Below are positions 50,091-62,182 of a stretch of DNA of 64,000 bases, piece by piece. The notes under the pieces were generated by a model, which saw nothing but the letters and a program-made list of their open reading frames with translations, had not been told where the DNA came from and made no database searches. Origin of the DNA: Diospyros lotus (taxonomy: Eukaryota > Streptophyta > Magnoliopsida > Ericales > Ebenaceae); the NCBI RefSeq assembly GCF_014633365.1, contig NC_068341.1, positions 7,688,001 through 7,752,000 on the forward strand. The letters are read 5' to 3'. The position numbers were made by a program, and so were the translations under genes. The first letter of the stretch is position 1; each line of letters begins with the position of its first letter.

Positions 50091-50975
50091 AATAATAAAT
50101 TTTTCAAAGAGAGATAATTGATATTTTTAAGAAAAGGATAATCTTAGCAATAAGTAAGGATGGCAATTGCAACTGAAATCGTGGGGAATCGAATCGGTCA
50201 ACATAGTTAAAAATCGTTTGATTGGATAATGGTTTGGTTTGGGAAAACATCGAACACTGTTTCAATAGGTATGGTTTGATTATGGTTTTCACTAAATCCA
50301 AACCGAACCTAAACCAAATGTGTGGGTAATCAAACCGAATATACATATATATAATATATATTTATTTATTTAATATATTATATATACACATAATATGTAT
50401 ATTGACTAATGTATTTTTTACAAGTATTTTAACTAATGCATTACAAATATATAAAATATTTAATATTTATAAAGTAATTAACAAATAAAAATAAAATCTA
50501 ATCTTAAATTCTTTTATTTTTATCAATTAAATAATTTTATCTAAAAAGTTTGAAGTTAATTTGTAACTTTATGTAAAAAGAATGTAACTTTATTAAAGTT
50601 TGTCTTTATTTGTTGTGGAGTTATTAAAATTTTTTATGAATGCTATTTGTAAGAGTTTATTTTTGTTTATTAGTATGAATTAAATTAAAAAAATTATAGT
50701 TAAAATTGAAATTGAACTTAAATCATTAGTAAGTAATAATTTGGTTTTGATTTTTATAATTTAAATTTAATTTAATTATAATTTTGACAAAAATCGAAAT
50801 CAGAGCGAATCATTTCGAGCAAGCAAATCCCAGGGTCTTTATTGCAATAAAACAAATCATTCTCTTTTTAGGCGCTCGGTTCTCCCTCGAATGAAAGCCC
50901 AATAGGGAAGCAAAACGGCCTCTGAATCGTCAACTTCTAAGGCCGAAGTCTCGCTGTGACTCTTGAGAATCTGAG
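50091..50975. other. Region upstream of WHY2
   Basis: From 50150 to 50340, repeats of ggtttggtt/aaaccgaa-type sequence resemble termini of plant hAT-like miniature elements. AT-rich DNA follows to 50850. The WHY2 5' leader is probably in the last 150 bp. No gene seen. Confidence 0.35.
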
Positions 50976-53804
50976 ATGTTGAAGCTTTTCTCTTCTAGCG
51001 TCAGGTAGATTTCGAGTTGGCCTCTTCTTCCAGTCCATGTAAAGCGAACTCATTACACTACCAGAATTTCTAGTTGGCTGAACCCTAAGTTACATTTTCT
51101 TACATTTACAAAAAAAAGTTACATTTTCTTAATCGGCGCGATGTTCTTCCTCGTCTTTTGTTTTGGTTGAATTTTTTTTGGCAAATAATGGGCTTTGAGC
51201 AATAAATTTGCCTTAGTCCCGTGGAGGAAAAGTGTTTTTCCCCCTTTCGGAAAAGCAGACAAAGGTCTAATGTGAATCACTTATAGTCTGTGTGTCAGAG
51301 ATTTGGGGTTTTCGTCTTTAAACAGTTTGGACTAACAATCTGTGCTTTAAGCTTATATGGTTTAGTAATGACACCAATAATCTTCTTTTCCCCCTAGTTA
51401 TTTTTTGGGCGGTTTCTGCCAGGGTTGTCCAGGAAGTTAGGTTTTGATCATGCAGCAAGCTGAAATTATTACTCCGCCATCTTATACTAGATGCCTGGTG
51501 CAACAGTTGCTTTTTTCATTAATTGATGTTTGTCCGTTCGTAACTATGGAATGCCTTGTCTTTGCTAGTTAGATATTTATCTGTGGTCAAAGGTGGCTTG
51601 CTCTTCTTACTGAGAAAGGTGGATTTGCTGTTTGTTTGATGTCATTCATTTTCTTGTGAGTCATGTCTTTCTTGCCTACTGCATCTGCATGTTTGATTTC
51701 CGAAATAATATTGCCCTTCAATATAGCTTTCCATGACATCAGTAAGTATTTGACTATTTACTTCATGCCAAGGGTTTGTATTGTTTAGTAAGATGAAGCA
51801 AGTCTTAGTTACTTCCAAGAGAACATTGAGTGAAACTGCTGCCGGAAAAAAATATCTAGGGTCCTGTTTGAAGTATGCTGATTCTGTTTCTTGCTGTTAG
51901 ATCATAGTTGTCAAAGATGAGCCTAGGCGTGATGCTTGAGGTGCACACAGTTGCAGCTATTGGGTGCCCCTACACAGCTGAGGTGAGACACCATCCATGA
52001 GGTGCCTGCCTAGGTGCTGAGGCACATGCCTCAGTTAAAGGGAGAAGGTGCGCTTCTTTCGCCTTATAACATTAAAGCCTAATACAAGAAAAAAGATTTA
52101 AAAATTCAAAACTCATTTCAAAACCTAAAAAGATTGAAAAAAGATTATACTTTATTTCAAAACCTATAAAGATTAAATCCAAGAAAAAAAACCTAAGAAA
52201 AGAAAAACAAATATATATCAAATCCTAAATAACATTAAAACAAATATATACATCAAACTATAGTAACATTAAAACAAAACCCCCATTCTGAAAAGATTAA
52301 AACAAACTTATATCAAATTAATCAAACCCTGATAACATTAAAGAAAATATGTATCATATTCCAATAACATTAAGACAAAATGTTGATAGCAATAACTTTG
52401 GAATGATTGATAGCTAAAATATTTAATTGATAGCTACAATCTCAGCAAATGTGTAACTGTAATTTTGCAATGTAATGATGGCCATGCCATGCAATATTTT
52501 CTATTTGAAATAATAGTATAACTATATAAGTAAACAAATTTATATCAAATCCTAATAACATTAAAGCAAATAGATATCAAACTCTGTTTTTGCTAGGATA
52601 AAGGAATTTTATAATTACTTATATTTGGCAGAGGATGAGATTGAAGATCTATGGTTATCAGTCTTAGATTTTATGGCTATCCATAAGGTCCAAAAGAGCT
52701 TGGCTTGAGAGGCTTTTTTAAGTTGAGGAAGGTGCGGAGGCTTTAAATAGTATGAGCAGGGATAAAACACGTGCCTGATGCCTTTTCCATAAATTTCTAT
52801 TAGTAGTGTTGGAATGTGAGGGTTGATGAGTTGTGTGCTGTGTTTATGATTTTCAGCTGTCTAGACTCTTGTGAGAGGGAGAATTGACTCCAAGTGGTTT
52901 GCAAATTGGATTTTGACAAGGGCGAGCCTTGATAGCAATTTTTAGTGTACTTCTTTGTGACTGGTGACTGGAAGGTTATGAGTTCAAATTGTGGAAACAA
53001 CTTCTTTGCAGCCAAAAAAATAAAAAATAAAAAATTGGGAAGCCTACATACAAATACAACCTTGCCTTGACCCTTGCAAAGAAGATAGTCTCGTGCACTA
53101 ATGCCCCTTGGATGCTTGGACCTAAAAATCATGAAAAGTTTGAAGCTATATATTCTTAATATTATTTCTACGTTGTTACAAAATATGGTTCGACCCACTG
53201 TACGCATTATTCTTATGTAGGTGCTATTAAGTTTTATGATGACGACGACAATGATGAGTGATTTTGGATCTTGAATGTGGTGTGCAGCCCCCTTAATGAG
53301 GGAGGGAATTTGAACTCTTCAGTTGCTTTGTTTTTAGGAAAATGACTTGACATGCTTTGGATAGGGTGGACTTTAGAGAAGCACGGTGACTGTTGATTTA
53401 TGGATATGGTATGACTTGGAAGATTGGAGTTTTTTTTGGTGGATTTGATGTCTTATGGTGACCTTGGAAAGGAATTTAAAGAAGATGGTTGGATTTCTGA
53501 TGTTCCATTTATTTTATGGTAAGCAGTAGTGTGAGGGCTTTCTTTTGTAGTCATTTGAGTTGCAGAGATGAGGTATTGGAGATACCTATCTGAATTTGTC
53601 TCAGGTGGCAAGAGGCAGCCTGGGGAGGTTCTCTGGTGAGTACTTGCTTGAGAAGGGATGACCATTATGTTTTTAGAATTTGTACTTTTGGGTGCCCCTT
53701 GCGACCATAATGAGAATTAGCTTATGTGAGTGAATAGACTGTAACTTTAAGATAAAAATATGTACAAGGCCCCAGATGAGTAGGAGAGTTCTTCTTTAAT
53801 TTTT

Positions 53805-53835
<31 letters not shown>

Positions 53836-56800
53836 GGTGGGATTGGTGCTGCAACCCCTCCAGGGTTGTCCTTTATTTTGTTTTTGGTGCTTGCAGAAGT
53901 AGCCTGAGGAAGTACTCCTACCTCTGGTTACTAAAATGGAGATCGATATAACTGGGTCTACATTTTCAAGGAAGATGTTGATGCAATCCTGTACATAGTT
54001 TTTATTTTCATGTGTTTTCTCTAATTGGGTAGGGGTATTTATGTAATTTTCATCTTTTGGGGGGCATATTTTGGTGAAAGTTAATTTTGGGGTGTCTTTT
54101 TGTAAGATCAAATATTTTGTTGGGTTTCCTAAAGATTAGTGACTTTTAGGGGGAGTTATTTGCAAAATGGGAGTTGGCTTCTCTTGGAAGCTTGAAGAGA
54201 TAGAAGTTGGCTTCCCTTGGAAGCTCGAGGTCTGCTATAAATAAAAGGGTCTCCCAGCCACTTAGGGGACTTTTCAGCATTTTGAAGACAGAAGCCTATG
54301 CAGGGAGTTTCAGTTCCAAACCAGCTAGGGTTTCGAAGATTTGGAGGCTTGGGTTTTGAGGATTCGACCCTGCAGCGCCTACCAATCCCTCCACCGCTGC
54401 CGTAGGCGCGAGAGGCTAGCAAGAAGCTGCCGCTACTCGGCTGTTCTAGGACTAAAGAGGTGTGATCTCAGCTATTTAAGTGTGTTATTTGCTGTCCATT
54501 GTTTCAACACTACATCCTTGTTGTGTTTGTGCTATTTTTGCTGTCACTATTTGCATCAGATGTGGAATTGGTCATTCATCTGCCCATTCACTCTAGATTT
54601 GCCAGAGGTCTGTGGTTATTAGTTTTTCATTCTTTTTGTATAGTTGGGTATTGAGCAGTCAAATCCATCTTTGACTAAACTTTTTGCATTTTATCTTGCT
54701 TGCCTTAAGCCCTTTGATGTTTGGCATTTATATTTCTATGCAGGTGGCACCCCCTTGGTACCTCTGTGGTTAAAATATCACTTTGTGCTTTTACAGTTAC
54801 AAAAAGAGAAAAGAAAAATTAGGAGTGATTTTGTGGGAAAATAAAAGAGATAGGCCAGTGAGGTGGTGAATTATGGTGGTAATTAATTCAAATATCAGGC
54901 ATCAAATCTATGGCAGGGTCATTAAATCATTTTTTGTGTGCAATCAATTCAAGCCATCATTGAGGTGCTACAAAGTGGTCAGAGATTTACTCCTATTTGA
55001 TTTCCCATCATGTATGGTCATGGCTACAACAATTCTTGCCTCATGCAATTCTGCTATGAAGGTTTTAGATTTACTTGCACCTTGTGGTGTTGGGTTAGGC
55101 CATGGCAGGTCACTTCTAGGCAGGGTCATCAATATTGGTTGCCCGTTATGGTATCTTGACTACATTATTTTTCTTTATGTGAATAGTTATTAAATAGAAA
55201 GGAGGATCATACTTGAATAATTTTGAATGCGTTCAGGAACTATGGACTTAGATTTTGGCTGAAATGGTCTTGGATTTAAATTCTCATCAATCTTTTTGGC
55301 TGATTTCTTTCTGATAAATATCAATTTCCTGTCAAAACAGGGATCAATTGTCTCTAAGGAAGCTGTCTGTAAAAGATGTGAGGGATGCTTTATCATTGCA
55401 CCGTCTTATCTCTCATGCTGGCATTTCTACTGCTATAGAAACCTTTTCTGCTGATGGTATTTACATTTGAACAAACATTCTTCACCCTGATCTTCTATCC
55501 CTTGCTTTCCTTTCCCACTTTTCTTTCTATCTTGGTTTCTGTATATTCATCAGTGCCTGATTGGTGTTTTTTTTTTATCCTGCTTTCCTATGGGCCTTCA
55601 GGGAAATTTGCAAGCCGAATATTTGCTCCTTATTCTGTTTACAAAGGCAAAGCTGCACTTTCTGCTACCCCCGTTCTCCCAAAATTCACTAAAATGAATG
55701 TATGATTACATTTCAAATTATTGTGTGATTGTATAGACACCAAGAGAGGAAAAGGGATGGCGAGAAGGAGGGATTACATATATTTATTTACCTACATAAT
55801 TATCTGCTCCTATCATTAATTTTTGTTTTGCACAGTCTGGAGGTCTTAAAGTTGATCGCCAGGGCAGTATTATGTTGAGATTTTGGCCTGCCGTTGGAGA
55901 GCGCAAGTATGACTGGGAAAAGAGGCAGGTAAAATTGCACCTTCTTTTGCATGTATGCTTTGGTAATTCTTAGTTTTGTTTTGCTGAATGTATTATCATT
56001 TACCTTAGTTAAACATTCACAATGAATATGCAATATTGTAAAATATAAATTACTTTGAAAATCTTATCAAGAAATGCTGACTGGAATCCTTTATAGATTT
56101 GTAGTTGTGCTATGTCACTTAAACCTAAGCTGCTTGGACTATTTCATGTCCTACAGTTGCCTTGAAAATCTAATGTACAATTAGCATTACTTGAAACAAG
56201 CTTTAATGGATCATTTTGGGCTGATATACATTTTTTACCTGAAAGGTCTTAAAAGTTACTGATCAGTTTCAGTAACAATTTGCAGCTGTTTGCCTTGTCT
56301 GCAACGGAAGTTGGATCTTTGATAAGTTTGGGCCCAAAAGATTCTTGTGAATTCTTTCATGATCCTTCAATGTTGTCAAGGTAACTGCAGAAATTATTTA
56401 GTGTGTAGACATGACATACAGGACTTTTTGTTTATTTAACGAGAATCACTTTAATAAAGTCTTTTGTGTCATTTTAGTGCTTTTATCTCTACATGTGAAC
56501 ATCAGGAGCAAATTTGATTTCTCCTCCCTTTTTCTCCTTTTATCTGCAAGTTTAGAGGACCTGTAAGTCACGCAATTTTCAAAGGGGTCCTTAAATTGGA
56601 GACACCATTGTAATTTAGCTCCTGATTTTCCAAATGCAACAGGGCAATGGACACATTGGCAAATGTTCTAGATATTTAGGGACCCGCTACGCTATACTGG
56701 AATTTATATCCGCTTGCAGCTCACTGCCAAAATGCAGTCCTATGTGGTGGCACCATGAAATTGACATATAGCATTCTTTTTAGCTCTCATTTCTGTTGTC

Positions 56801-59800
56801 ACAATACACTCCCTGTAATGTTTGATTGCTATCACAAACCAAAAGCTTTCTGATTGTGTCTGTACCTGGAAATCAAGAAATAGAGTTTTATTTTTGTCAT
56901 CTTTCTCTCTGTTACAACCAACTATTTTCTTCACTCAAAAGCTTTTTATTGCAATGCCACATTAACTCTTGCATTTATTTTATGTGGCGTGCGCCATAAT
57001 GCTAGTATATTCTTTTCAGTGAGCACAAGCATATATTTCTTTCTCTGACTGATTTGGAAGTCCTAGGGCCTCTTAAAGCATTATGGCCCCGCACGATTTA
57101 TATGTTTTGGCAATCTCTTTTCTTCCTAGGCTGTTAGCTATTCACTCTTTTCCAAAATATATTCATGAGATACAGGACTGCATGAGTAAATGCAGTTAAA
57201 AAGGACAAAAAAATCGTACTGGCAAATGTCTATCAAACTGAGTCTTTTTGTGCATGTGAACAAAAGGGTTAGAATATTAATATGTTCCATATTTTGGGGT
57301 TTCTAAAGAACAAAAATTTTGCTGATCAATTGTTTCCAAAGAAGAAATGGAATGCTGGAGAAGAGAAGTAAATATATGAGAACATTGTATGAATTATGAA
57401 TTCTATGAAATGATTTGAAGAGAACAAGCAAAAGTGAAAATATTACTAAACTTGTGTATATATTATATTTATTTGATATTATAGCAAAATTTTTATTATT
57501 ATTAATATTGTTATTTTATTTATATTTTCACTACATAGTGTGGATGATTGGTAGTGGTAGTTCTTGGTGGATAAATGTACTCTTTCTTAATTGCGCAGGG
57601 CTTTCTTTTTTTCCCCATTTTGGTTTACTTTTTTGCTCTCCTTTTAGCTACTTGTCAGATTTAGCTAGTAGTTTCATGTACAGTAATGCAGGACAAGTGA
57701 GGAAGAGCTTATCAGTCAAGCCACATGATAATGGTTACTTTATTTCATTGAGTAAGTATTTTCGTCAATGGATGTGCCCATTTAGAAATTGTGTCAAAAC
57801 ATGAAATATACACATTTTAATTAGTTTCATTTTTATACATCTTTAGTTTTCCCTATATCATTTTATGCATTTCCAGTAAAATTGTTGCTGTTGAGTGTTA
57901 AATTGTTTTAAGGAGGTTTTTATTAGGTTACAGTTGCAAAAAATGTGATTATGAAATTATTCTAACACAATAAATCTGCAGATGGTATTATTCATATCTG
58001 CAGGAGGTATGCTTATCCTTGGAGAGACTTAAGAGAAAACCGCAAACTATTAAACGTCATTTTCATTGATGTAGCCATATTTTATATTACCTTATTTTTA
58101 TTTCTTCCTTTTGAAATTTACTTCCAAGTGACTAGTAGCATGAAAAGCTTAAAGTTGTCAGTGAGTGGTCTAATAATTTGTATAAAGCTTTCATGCCCTT
58201 CCTCATGTGTGATCCCCCCCTTTTACATAGAGAGAGAACAGAAATTGATACATATGGGATACATAAACATTAATGAAATGGGTGGCTAAGGAAGAAAATG
58301 GGAAGCAAGACATGTGATTAGACTTGAGCCTAGGTCTTCCTGTAAATCTATGCATGTTTATTAGCCACTTGACCAAAGAGTTTGAGCTGGTACCAACATG
58401 AATGTTATGCCATTGCCTTCCTATGTTTCTTATTGATTCCAAATAAAGTATGAAAAAGAACAAATGCCAATATTGTTACAGTTATGGGAATTTGAGAGCA
58501 GTATTGGCCGCTCAAAACCATTACTCTTATATGTTGTCATTGTAGTTGGAAGCTAGTATTCCTATTTAAGAAAACAATTTGATGATTGTTTAACATGCAT
58601 CCAAAGTGTGATGATTTGGTGTTTTATATAAGTGAGAAACATCCTACATAGAGGTTATGGGATATGTTGTTATGGCATGAATGCATAATGCATTCCTGAA
58701 CTTGAAGTTCTGATTCTTGTGGAAATAGCTGACCATTATGGAAATAGCTGACCAAGTTCTCATGAAACTTGCAATTTTTGGCAGGTGTTGTCAATAATAT
58801 CCTAAAAACCAATGATCGTCTTACAGTTCCTGTCAGTACTGCTGAGTTTGCAGTGATGCGCACAGCTTTCAGTGTATGACAAATTGTTGCTTCACTTCCC
58901 TCTTTAAGATGATAGATGCTCCTTGTGTATTTTTTATTTTTTTATTTTATGTAACGAATGCAGAGTTCTGTAGTAGACTAATCTTGATTAGTTGCACTGC
59001 TCAGATTTCCTCCCTCTTAAAAAAATAAAGAGCAATTGATCATCCAGGGACCATGATGAAGATGGTCAATGCAAAAGATAGTTATGTGAATAGTTTGTGG
59101 CTAATAAAAGTCATGTTTTTTGAGGCCTGAGCCTTCTTTCCTAGGCGTGAATAGTTATGTAAACATAATTGTCAAAGGCCTGAGCCTGCTTCCTAGGCGT
59201 GCACCTCATGCAAGGCGCAAGGTGCATGCCTTGTATATATAAGTATTAAAACCCTATTTCTTGTCCATTTGTTACCTTAGATCTTATTTTTTGTTAATTT
59301 GATTGCATATTCTTGTATATTGGTGAGAGATGAACTTAGTAGTGTAAGTTGGAGGTTTGTCGGATCTCCCACTCACTGAGATCCTTTGGCAGTGGTCACT
59401 CGCTAAAGAACTACTCATGCTTGAGTTTTGCTTCATTTTTTTTTCTTTCTTCTGATTTCTTTTGCAATTTACAAAAAAACTATTTCTTTGTTGTAATTGT
59501 TTTTGCTGTATGTTCTACTCTATTTCTTCTCCTTTCTTCTAATTTATGTTGCAATTTAGAAGAAGATAATTGCTAAGAAACAAATGTTTTCATTATGTGC
59601 TCTATTGATTTTTTTCTCTCTTCTAATTTCTTTTGCACTTTAAAAGAAACTAATTGTTTTTCTGTAACTGTTTTTGCTGTGTTCTGTTGTAATTTTTCTT
59701 TTCTTTCTTCTAATTACAAAAGAAATTAAAAAAAACTTAATTGTTTTCATGTTATTGTTTTTTGCAGTGTGTTTTGTTATAATTCTTTATTTTCATTAAT

Positions 59801-60928
59801 CTCCAATTTTGAAGAAACTAATTGTTTTTCCACAATAATGTTAGTTATTATTATAGGGTTGATTATTTCTCATTTATGATTTTATGAATTTGCATTTATC
59901 TTCTTATAGGTACACATATAGAAAAGAATAGCATATAAGTATTTTACAAACATTTTGAATTAATATGCGCCTCATGTGCTTGAGGCTTGTGCTTCACCTT
60001 GCGCCTAGGCCTGAAGTACTAATTTGTGCTTCAGTGCACCTTGCGCCTTGGATGTTGATTTTTTTTTTTTTTGTTGGTTCTGCTTGTGCATTGTTTGGTT
60101 ATTACTATCTCTGAGGGCTAACAGCCTTTGAAGCTAGATGTGTTACCCCAACGACGTTTGGCTTCTGGATACTTGTGAAAAGGGAGGTTGCCTGATAGGG
60201 GTGGGCTGGGTGGCTGGTAATTTTGCAGGTCATGGGAGAGAGCAGATTTGTGGGGAGGGGAGAGGAAACAAAATGTGAACGAAATGGAAACCATTGGACC
60301 ATCTTTATGGTATTTTGTCATCTGTTTTCCTGAAGTTTCAAAACATTTTTACTTTCTGTGAAAATGGAAACAGTTATCCCCTTTCTTTTTTTATTTTCAA
60401 AATTTTTTGAAAACAGAAATTGGAAAATTGTAAGAGTAGTGCATCTAAACGTGCCTTAAACGTTTTCCTGGTTTGTTTTGTTTAGCTGTTTTTCATTGCA
60501 AATAGTGGGGTAAAGTAAACAAAGACTTACTTCTCCATGTGGGAGATATAGCATATTGATCAATCATGTTGAGATATGCAGCAGTAGATATGGGAATAGT
60601 GTTGAGACATGCGGAAGTAGACATGCATGAGTTGCGCTGGTAGTTGTATTGGCTCTTTCACCTGGTCTATGATAGTACCTGGATGCAGTGTTTAAGACTG
60701 TTCCGAGTCTCTCCTACACTCTCTGCTCCTGGATTACGCGTGGTCTATCTGCATTTGTGTCGAATATATGTCTTAATAGCTAATAATTTGACTTTCCTTC
60801 TGCAGTTTGCTTTGCCCCACCTGATGGGTTGGGACCGGTACACTAATCAGCGGCCTAATAATATGATGCCTGAAGATCCATCAAAAGCTGCCCCACGTCG
60901 GCTCTTGGATTCGGAATGGGATAAATGA
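50976..60928 (+). CDS. WHY2: WHIRLY2, mitochondrial single-stranded DNA-binding protein
   Basis: Whirly proteins bind single-stranded organelle DNA as tetramers and limit microhomology-mediated rearrangement; WHY2 is the mitochondrial member. Eight exons: 50976-51004, 55341-55456, 55602-55699, 55836-55928, 56286-56380, 57684-57751, 58785-58873, 60806-60928. All junctions are GT..AG and in phase; sum 711 nt, 236 residues, very near the usual WHY2 length. The hallmark KGKAALS motif ([19 protein letters not shown]) opens the Whirly domain. It is followed by [73 protein letters not shown], and the WHY2-type acidic tail ending LDSEWDK. The N terminus ([10 protein letters not shown]...) is a plausible mitochondrial targeting peptide. 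Intron 1 (4.3 kb) and intron 7 (1.9 kb) contain repeats. Confidence 0.96.
51905..52060 (+). repeat. Repeat with cctaggcg/gaggtgc motifs in WHY2 intron 1
   Basis: A GC-richer patch containing gagcctaggcgtgatgcttgaggtgcac and ggtgcctgcctaggtgctgaggca. It shares motifs with the foldback-like repeat in intron 7 (59170-60060), so the two probably belong to one family. Confidence 0.4.
52080..52600. repeat. Imperfect AT-rich tandem repeats in WHY2 intron 1
   Basis: Many degenerate copies of a roughly 35-bp unit (cctaataacattaaaacaaatatatatcaaa). Irregular in spacing. Confidence 0.5.
53806..53837. repeat. Homopolymer T/G tract in WHY2 intron 1
   Basis: A T run followed by about 20 G. Likely unstable and an assembly risk. 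Confidence 0.8.
54105..54640 (+). other. LTR-like segment in WHY2 intron 1
   Basis: A leader with a TATA box (ctataaataaaag, about 54236), a short internal duplication of agttggcttcycttggaagct, and promoter-like spacing. No paired LTR, PBS or coding domain is seen, so the class is unknown. Confidence 0.3.
59170..60060. repeat. Foldback-like element in WHY2 intron 7
   Basis: The left end has ggcctgagcctgcttcctag and gcaaggcgcaaggtgcatgc. The right end carries inverted counterparts (gtgcaccttgcgccttgg, 60030-60050, and cttgcgcctaggcctgaag). Sequence between them is AT-rich. TSD not established. Confidence 0.45.
59435..59840. repeat. Diverged tandem repeats, about 90-100-bp unit, about four copies
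   Basis: Successive copies of ttctttcttctaattt..ttgcaattta..agaaactaattgtttt..gtaactgtttttgctgtg..gt with growing divergence. Inside the foldback-like element in intron 7. Confidence 0.6.
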
Positions 60929-61719
60929 AGCTGTTGCTGTAAAATATCAAGCTCATGCCTCTTTGTTGCATTCTCACTTTTGAAGATAAGTTAGCTGCTG
61001 GATACTCTTTGACAATCCTCTCAGCTGGAACTTTCTTATGGATTGATGAATATTTTGGAATGCCCCTAGAGAAAAATTGTGCCCGAGTTGAGTACCAGTT
61101 GCCGCCTTGTGTGTTGTCTTAAAAGCGGGGGCTTGTTAGAATGCGGGTTGTTGCTTTTAACTGTGCTTAAATCTTCTTGGGGAAAGTTGTATTTTGCTGA
61201 TATCCTGCACCAGCAACTTGCAGTCCATTTCTAGACACTATCATGCTAATTGGGCGTTTATCATCATAATATTATATGTTAATGAAGTGGTATAAAGATG
61301 GTACGCATAATGCTGCACAAATCATAATACTGCAACTGCTATAGAATTCTCTACTTTTAGCAGATCAAAGCACAATATAAGCCCTTCATTTTGTTATAGA
61401 AAATATTTTTTAATTTTTAAAAGGCATGGCATTCATCTTTAAAAAATTTAGGTAACATAGAGAAAGATATTTTCTAATTTCTAGTATAAAGTTATAAAAT
61501 TAAAAAAATTAAGTTTGCCTTGAGTTTTAAAAAATGTACTTTAATTTTATAATTAAAAATGTCATAATTTTTATGTTTTAAAAGGTCATAACATTAATTT
61601 TTAATAAAAAATAAAAAATATTTTTTACGATTGAACATCTCCTTAGGTTTTTTATTTTTTAATTGAAGGATTCAATTATTTAATAAAATTTTAAATAAAA
61701 AAAAATTTTATTTTCTAAG

Positions 61720-61973
61720 GCACAAAGAGTGGAAAAGAGACTAACATGTTGCCGTGAAAAGATTACAAAAACGGTTTGAAGATGTCCTTTTGGTGTCTCT
61801 GAATCGTTTTTCATTTAAAAAATGTAAAAAACAGTTTAAAACTTTTTTCGAGCCGTTTTTAAGGCACTCATTTTTCATTTTAAAAACGTAAAAAACAGTT
61901 TAAAACCTTTTTCGAGCCGTTTCTAAGGCACAAAGAGTTGGAAAGAGACTAACATGTTGCCATGAAAGGATTA
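61720..61973. repeat. Nested tandem duplication in the WHY2-SUN intergenic region
   Basis: Two units repeat. The first is ggcacaaagagtggaaaagagactaacatgttgcc, near 61720-61760 and again near 61927-61965. The second is a 62-bp unit ending tcgagccgtttttaaggcac, at about 61807-61868 and 61869-61930. No gene seen in 60929-62182 otherwise. Confidence 0.7.
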
Positions 61974-62182
61974 AGTGATTCCACGGCTTGAAATCTTTCC
62001 TTCTAGCTTAACATTGCAATGATATGAGTTGAAAGGCACCGATCCATCGGACTTGATGGGAGCTGAGCCACAAATAACTGAGGATCCAGGTTAGTTTGCC
62101 CTTGAGACGATACAACATTTAATCATTAAGAATGAAAGGATCCAGGCAACTTAAGACAAACTGATATGTCTATTATACATAA

